Positions 57,725 to 64,000 of a DNA stretch of 64,000 bases are shown here, piece after piece. Every line of letters starts with the position of its first letter. The first letter of the stretch is position 1. The notes under the pieces are model-generated. The model did no database searches, was not told the origin of the DNA, and saw only the letters and a list, made by a program, of their open reading frames with translations. The DNA is from Paramecium pentaurelia (lineage: Eukaryota; Ciliophora; Oligohymenophorea; Peniculida; Parameciidae). The stretch spans positions 299,717-363,716 of the forward strand of contig CAJJDO010000026.1 in assembly GCA_905183005.1 (NCBI GenBank). Direction: 5' to 3'. The translations under genes were made by a program, and so were the position numbers.

Positions 57725-59878
57725 TCACTCAACATTTCTATGTTCATTGGATGTTTAAATACTTTCATATTATTGAATAATTTATTAAATTTTCTATTTA
57801 TTGGCACTTATATTTTGTTTACGTTATGTTTTTTATTATTATGAAGAATCTTTCATTCCAGGAAGAAAGTCTAAATAAGGAGATTAAAATCTAGCACTAT
57901 CAAAATTTAATGTTGGTATATCTTCTTTTCTATTTCCTCTAACTTTCATTGATTCTCCTCTAAGTTTTCCATTTTTTTTATTCTTTCTATCTGGAGATTC
58001 TTTACCATTTCTTGTATTTACTCTAATTCTTTTAGATTCCTTATATGATTTTTCTTCTTCCTCTTTAGATGTCTTCTAACTATTGTTTCTTCTTGCTACA
58101 GTTCCTACTTTACTTCCAGTTCCAAATTTACTTCCTACACCACTTCCTAATGATTAATTAACAGGAGATCTATTATTAATATTACTATTAGGTTATAATG
58201 GTAGAATTTTAGGAGTAATTCCTCTATCAAATTCTGCTTCTTATAAATCTTAATTAAATGAAGATTTAAAATTGCATGCTTCTTCTTCATCAGGTTCTTC
58301 CCATTAATGTGGAATTTCATTTCTTTATGATAATTCTGATCCAATTGGACTTATATTTTTTAAGAAATCAATAGGATTAAATTAAGGAGGTGGACTATTA
58401 ATATCTTCTTTAAATTAAATAAATTCATAATTAATATTTTCTTTTTGATTTTCATCAAAATCTTAATTCTATATAAAGATCTCTTATTCTTATTATTTAT
58501 TTTATTCTTCTTAATTTTATTTATTTTTTTAACTTGAATAGAATTGAGGTTTAGGTAAATTTGGTTTAGGAGATCTGTTTGTTACTTTAGAATGATATAA
58601 TGCTTCTAATTTAACTCTTTAAACCTTCTTTTTTTTAAATTGAATATCTTCTGGTTATGTATCCATTTCAGTTTATTAATTTAAATTTTATTTATTATTA
58701 TTTTATTCTGTATCAAGTGCTTAATCTGAATCTAAAATTGGTAATTCTTTTACATTTTCAGTTATATCTAATTTAGTATCTTCTATAGTTCCAAGATTAG
58801 CAGATGTAATTCTAAGAATTTAATGTTTATTTTAAATTAAATCATGAGTAGAATTATGATTAAGAATATTTAAATTTGATTGATCTTTACTCATTCCACT
58901 AATATTAACATGAGTATCATTCATAATATATTTCTATGGACTTTTAGATATCAACATTAAAGGTTTATAAAATTCTGCTAAAATTTACATTTCTGTATAA
59001 ACTTAATCAGGTCCTTATAAAATCCATTTCTATGTTAATTTTTTAGAATAAATAAAACAGAATGAAAATCTTATCAATTATTCTAATAATAATCCATATA
59101 ACCAACTGAATGTAAATTCCCAATAAATATCATAAATTTAAAATGACAATAAAAAACTTAGACCAAAAAATGTTAAACACCATTTTGGTTAAATATTATG
59201 TAATAATAAATTATTATATGATATGAGATTAGGATAATAATTTTAAGTAGTTTTAATTATATTACCTATAAATTCTTATTATTATTCTTCTCTTTATTTA
59301 TCTATTTCTTCATTTACTTCTTAATTAGTTTATTTATTTAATTTAAATAATTCTCTTATTTTTTCAAGTTTTAGACAGGTTTCATGCATATGTTAATCAA
59401 GATTTTATTTAGGTCTATAATATATACTAATCATTAAATTTAAACTACTAAAAATCACTAATCCTATAATAAATAATCCCATATTTTATATCTTAAATGA
59501 AACATAAGCTGATAATTAATAAAATATAAGTGGTAACAATAATAAATTCCAATGAAATTATTAGTTTCTACAAGGAAATAATTGCCATTCTTTTTTGAAA
59601 AAAGTCACAAAATGAAATAAATGAGTATAATTTAAAAGAGTATACTAAAGAAAGAACTTTTAAAGAAACCAAAATTATTAAATGATGTGTTCATTTCTTG
59701 GTGTGGAAATTGATTATTATTCATTATCCTATTCATTAAACTATGGCAAATCAGTAATCTGTTAATCTTTTAAGACTTATTCCCAAAATTGTTTTTTGTC
59801 TAATCAATCACAACATATTGTACTTTAACTATAATTGATTGGTGTTTATTTTATAGGCATTTTTTTCTTAATCATCAT
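57725..59878 (-). CDS. Multi-pass membrane protein with long acidic tail, 709 aa
   Basis: One 24-nt intron near the 5' end, which contains an in-frame TGA so retention would end translation. Residues 60-240 contain four hydrophobic spans (FHWNLLLLPLIFYQLSAYV, MGLFIIGLVIFSSLNLMISI, CLTFFGLSFLLSFQIYDIYW, LYGLLLEQLIRFSFCFIYS) with a coiled loop rich in Gln/Glu between the second and third. The remaining 430 residues are cytosolic-looking: EDTKLDITENVKELP, SPIGSELSQRNEIPHQWEEP, a Gly/Ser stretch SLGSGVGSKFGTGSKVG, and basic clusters. No family recognised. Confidence 0.75.
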
Positions 59879-60234
59879 ATAACATACAAATATTAGGATA
59901 TTCTCTACCATCATAAAAATAGCTGAATTCGAATACATTTCTAATTTTTATTCAAATTTAAATTGCTTATTAAAAATATATATATTTATATCACTTTATT
60001 AACGATAATAAATCAAGAAATTAGAAAATAATAATAATTTATTAATATTAAATTTCAAATACATAAAATTCTTTATATTCATTTATCATTCTGTTTTTGA
60101 TTTATGGAATTATAAAAATGAATATATTAATTATTAAATTGTAGTATATATTTTTATATATAATAATTATCTTAAATTTTCTATTTAATATTAAAGATTA
60201 ATACTTAATTTAATTAGAATACAATAATAAAAAA
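59879..60234. other. Gene-free spacer
   Basis: About 355 bases between two reverse genes, AT-rich with TATATATT runs; nothing else seen. Confidence 0.5.
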
Positions 60235-62931
60235 TCATTAATTCTTTCTTAAAGATTTACTAAATACATTTTCTATTATTTCATCATCATCTAAATATTC
60301 TCTAATTTTAATAGCCATCACTTTCACATAATAATTAAAGGTATATTTTTATAATTTTAATAACTTTCGAATATATTTAGGTTTTTAATTTAATTCTTTA
60401 ATCACCTATTTAAAATTATTATGTTTCATATATATTTCATATTCTTAAATAGAATCTATATCAAAATAATGAAATTATAATTAGTCAATAAAACTATCTA
60501 ACATATTCCATTTCATTATACTTTTGGATTCATTGATATTTTTTGGTGGACTATTATGATTAGATATAGTTAATTGATTTTAATTTATTTTTATATTATA
60601 TTTGTCCTTTGAAGTTTAAGCAATAGATTACCTACAAAATCCAAAATGATTTTGATTAATTGATAATCTTGAAGTTCTTGTCATCATCTATGAATTTTTG
60701 GGTATCAAATTTATATTTTTCATACTTTATTAATTTTCATTAATAGGATAGAATTATTCTTCATTAAGTGAATTAGTTTACATTTCACTTTATAAATTAT
60801 CTTCTATTTAATCTATTCCATTAATTTCTTAATATTCCTTAATATTATCAAATGTCTCTTTTTGCAATAACAATGAATTCTTTTTTCTAAGAATTCCTCT
60901 TTTGAATGGTTATCTATCTTATTATTAGGGATACAATTCTTCTTTCTTTAATCTAGATTCCATATCTGGTTGATATGATAACATAGGACATAGATAAAAA
61001 ATATGTGAAATCTTTTTACAAAATTTACAACTGATCATAAGATCACTATAATCATTGTATAATAATATTTTATCTTTGATTTAATGAAATTTTTCCTAAT
61101 CTTTTTTTACATCTTATAATATCTTAATAAAAGTTTCTCTCTTAATCTTAGCAATAATTGAAAAACCATTACTTATAGCTGATGTTTTAGGATTGAAACC
61201 AGTAAAAAATTGAAACTCACCAAACACTTCTCCTTATTTCAACTATTAAATATTCTATTAACTTTATTCTTCTACAATATCTACAGAACCTTAATAAACA
61301 TAATATCTATTAATAAAATAATATATAAATTATTACATTTCAATATTTTGATTAGTATCTTAATGATAAATATATTCTCCAGGAGTATAACTAGCTAATT
61401 CAATTTTATCAATTAATTCTGATTTAGTCCATTTAGTAAATTAATCAAACACTTTAATTTTCTACAATATTCTATTGTTAATATTTTAAGAGATTTCTTA
61501 TTCAATTCCTTTTGGTAATTATTTTAATATTTTGATAGCATCTTTTTAAATTTCATTATATTCATTCTCAATTTGATATTTTAAATAATTTCTAACTTTG
61601 TCTTAGATATGATTCGATATATCATTCTTTTTCATATACTAATTAAGAATGATGGCTCTCTTTCTAATTATATTATAATAATAATATACTTATAATTAAC
61701 CTTTTTATCATTAATATTTTTGAGTATAATACCAATTGAATTCATAGAATATGCAAAAACACAACTTGATAAAAACATAGCAATATCACAAAAAATCATT
61801 TCTGTCTAATTTTTTGGTGTTATATCACCATATCCAACAGTAACCATTGTCATAGTTGCCCAATAAAATGATGTACTATATTTAATCCATATATTTTGAT
61901 TTGATAATTCATAATAAGTTATCCAAGATCCATTATCTTCTTAAAGCAATCCACAATATAACCAACAACATGCTATAAAATGAGCAAAATAATATATTGA
62001 AATAATTAAAGTAATTAGATCCAATAAATCACTTGGTATTGATAATTAATATAATGTATCTATTAGATTATCATATTATTATAATATTCTTCCTATTATT
62101 ACAGCCAACAATATAACTAATAAGAAAGCCCCTTATTATTATAAAAAGTTCTTATTGAATTATATGTAAACACATATTATGATTTCTAATGAATATAAAA
62201 AAGATGATTGTTTAACAAAATTTTAAAATATAATTGATCGATCTTCTATTATTAGACCTTAAATTATGATTGCTCTATTGAGTAAGAAAATAAGTTCAAA
62301 AACAAGAAAAACTATTATAAATAGAATAATTTGAGCTTGATTATCATCTACATTAGTAAATACAGCCATAATGGATATAATCCATAAAGCAATTAATTGA
62401 ACAATGATGCTAAGCATGTCAAAGATTTATGATATTGGACTTGATGGTGAAATAAGAGGGATTTATTTACTTTGTAGGTTTCTTTCTATAAAATTGAAAA
62501 ACGATTATACTTTTTGAATCATTCTAAACAACAGTGTTTGTATACTTTTCTTGTTTTTAAAATTATTCCTATAATCTCTTTGGAAGTATATAAGCATTTA
62601 AGAATAGATTGGACTTAAATCTTTACACAATTCCCATAGTTTTTGTCACTTTTAAAAATTTAACAATTTAAGAAGTTTGAGCTTTTGGTCTTAATGTTTA
62701 TTGCAATTATAAAATATGTTATTTATCTAATGTATTGAAAGAATTTTAGTATGTAATCTTCTTTCTTTACCAATTTTAAGGAGAGTTTTCTCTAAAGGGA
62801 GATAACAATTCTTCTGATTATAGTGAAATGTTAGATTCAGGTGTTTCTTTATAACAAACTTTAGCATTCGATGTTTATTATTTAGGTCCAAAAGATAAAT
62901 TGAAGTTATGAATCACATTATCTTGCAACAT
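60235..62931 (-). CDS. CNBD-containing potassium channel (EAG/HCN-like), 871 aa
   Basis: Three introns (25, 26 and 30 nt). Six-span plan: S1 MLSIIVQLIALWIISIMAVF, S2 IILFIIVFLVFELIFLLNR, S3-S4 region with AFLLVILLAVIIGRILQQYD, S5 LITLIISIYYFAHFIACCWL, selectivity filter TVGYGDITP (61822-61848) and S6 MIFCDIAMFLSSCVFAYSMN. A C-linker follows (IILNQYMKKNDISNHIQDKV) and then the cyclic-nucleotide-binding fold: SYTPGEYIYHQ, YQGSVDIVEE, LKQGEVFGEFQFFTG. S4 has only one clear Arg, so voltage sensing is doubtful. The C-terminal 300 residues are ciliate-specific. Such channels are numerous in Paramecium. Confidence 0.93.
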
Positions 62932-63091
62932 TTAATTTTATTATTTATTATATTTTATAAAGAATACCTATAGGCTCGAGTAATTTAGAAATTACTATTG
63001 GATTTGTTCATATATTATGTATAATACAACAAATACATATTATTAAAAATGTTTTAATAAAAATTGGAGTAGATTCAAAATCACTTCCAGA

Positions 63092-63930
63092 ATGATAAAC
63101 TCATTGAAAAATTGTTTGAGAAAAAGGAAATAACAAAAAAGTATAATTTCTATTACATATAGACTAGATATAAAAAAAGACTTAAAAGATAATCATGGAG
63201 CATTTGAAGGTGAATTCAAGGCTAGTTTCAAAAATATTGTTGATTCAAAATAATGATGGCTTATTATAGGATTATTGGATAAGGAAAATATTAACTTATA
63301 TTTTTATCAAAAAATAAATTAAAAAAAGAGATAAATAAATGACATTTAGGAATATTATAGAAAAAAATTAAAAAGAATAAAAACTAATTGAACAACTAAA
63401 GAAATCAAATAGTTAAATAATGAGTATAGGTTTAAGAAGACTTATTTTGTAATTATTTTGGGAGTTCTTAACCATAATATGATGATGAAAAAGTTATGAC
63501 TAATAAAATTAATGAAAGAAATCATGATAAATCCAATATGGCATTCAATAATATTTAGTTTCTATTTATGGATTGCAATGTGTTTATGGTGATTTTTCTA
63601 ACTCTAAATTCTAGTTTGTAGGTTTGATGCAACCTTAAGAATTTTCTTAATATTGAGTATATTTTTATCTAATTACTTAATTTTTCTATTGTCATTACAA
63701 ATCACACTCTTATGATAGAAATCAACAAGAAAGATGATAATAACTAGATTATATTAAAAATTCTTAAACATATATAATGAGTAAATAGGAGAAAGCTATA
63801 TAAAATTATATAAAGATATGCAACTGTATTCTATCTAATAAAATTTAAGATAAAAATAAATTTGAATTGATTTTTAGAGATATTAAGAGAGAAGATTAGT
63901 AGTGATCATTAATATTATAAATATTAATAA
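63092..63930 (+). pseudogene. Decayed gene remnant with several in-frame TGA codons
   Basis: From ATG 63092 one frame reads MINSLKNCLRKRKQQKSI, LDIKKDLKDNHGAFEGEF, LDKENINLYFYQKINQKKR and later LMKEIMINPIWHSIIF, broken by TGA at 63254, 63389, 63497 and 63590, all in the same phase. Other frames give coding-like pieces too (EKNQKEQKLIEQLKKSNSQI; YDDEKVMTNKINERNHDKS). I could not splice them into one open frame. Decay of a former gene is likelier than a functional one; an unusual intron set is the alternative. Confidence 0.5.
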
Positions 63931-64000
63931 ATAAATAATATCATAATTCCCCAAATATTCTTGTTACTATTTTTTATTGAGGTCTACTCTTTAAAAATGA

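Noticed and set aside
62430..62700. A competing frame before the K+ channel S1 (with LWELC and FNFIERNLQSKQ)
   Set aside because: It needs translation through a TGA. A 25-nt intron joins the other frame directly to the conserved IPLISPSSP segment.
1..64000. Telomere, transposon, CRISPR, tRNA or rRNA
   Set aside because: I saw no C4A2/C3A3-type repeats, transposase motifs, spaced repeats or cloverleaf with conserved T-loop. A covariance search for tRNAs would be needed to exclude them fully.

Overview
Genetic code and splicing identify the source. Long reading frames appear only if TAA and TAG are read as glutamine and TGA is the sole stop, and they are joined by very short introns (20-33 nt, mostly GTA...TAG). 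With two trichocyst matrix protein genes, this marks macronuclear DNA of a Paramecium, probably of the aurelia type; the exact species cannot be fixed from the window. The DNA is very AT-rich and gene-dense, with about 45 protein genes on both strands. I saw no rRNA, no tRNA I could support, no telomeric repeats and no mobile element. All coordinates below were derived by hand translation with the ciliate code; most exon sums come out divisible by three, which supports the models.

Layout. 1-7.4 kb: the 3' part of a repeat-built coiled-coil gene, an unknown reverse gene, ribosomal protein L27a, a TEX9-like coiled-coil protein and a trichocyst matrix protein (reverse). 8.1-15.6 kb: CDKL-type kinase, dual-specificity phosphatase, a small basic protein, folylpolyglutamate synthase (hit by a perfect 1139-bp duplication next to a single N, almost certainly an assembly fault), a NudE-like protein and the mitochondrial CDP-DAG synthase TAM41. 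15.6-28.6 kb: serine carboxypeptidase, prefoldin 1, a kelch/BTB protein, a proline/Gln-rich protein, a giant 1746-residue acidic Gln-rich secreted protein, a GFA-domain protein and small unknowns. 29-39 kb: unknown coiled-coil proteins, an EF-hand protein, a small PIP-box protein, a gene with an apparent frameshift, a GNAT acetyltransferase and a Rim15/IRE/Greatwall-type AGC kinase. 39-49 kb: a sortilin (VPS10) receptor, a 701-residue intronless unknown, small proteins, a possible XRCC4-fold protein, a second trichocyst matrix protein and a Trp-repeat protein. 49.6-64 kb: a long MORN protein with an acylation-type N terminus, several cytoskeletal-looking unknowns, mitochondrial p32/MAM33, an alpha/beta hydrolase, a multi-pass membrane protein, a cyclic-nucleotide-gated-type K+ channel and a decayed gene at the right edge.

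The genes do not form operons; neighbours are mostly unrelated, as is normal here. A secretory-granule theme does recur: two trichocyst matrix proteins share a TACCCGTTT element just upstream of their starts, and a sortilin-type receptor, the class that sorts granule cargo in Tetrahymena, lies in between. The most unusual items are the giant lectin-headed acidic protein, the NNNDWK-repeat protein that could be an Argonaute-hook protein, the PIP-box protein, and the number of introns with AAG or GAG acceptors or with lengths divisible by three.
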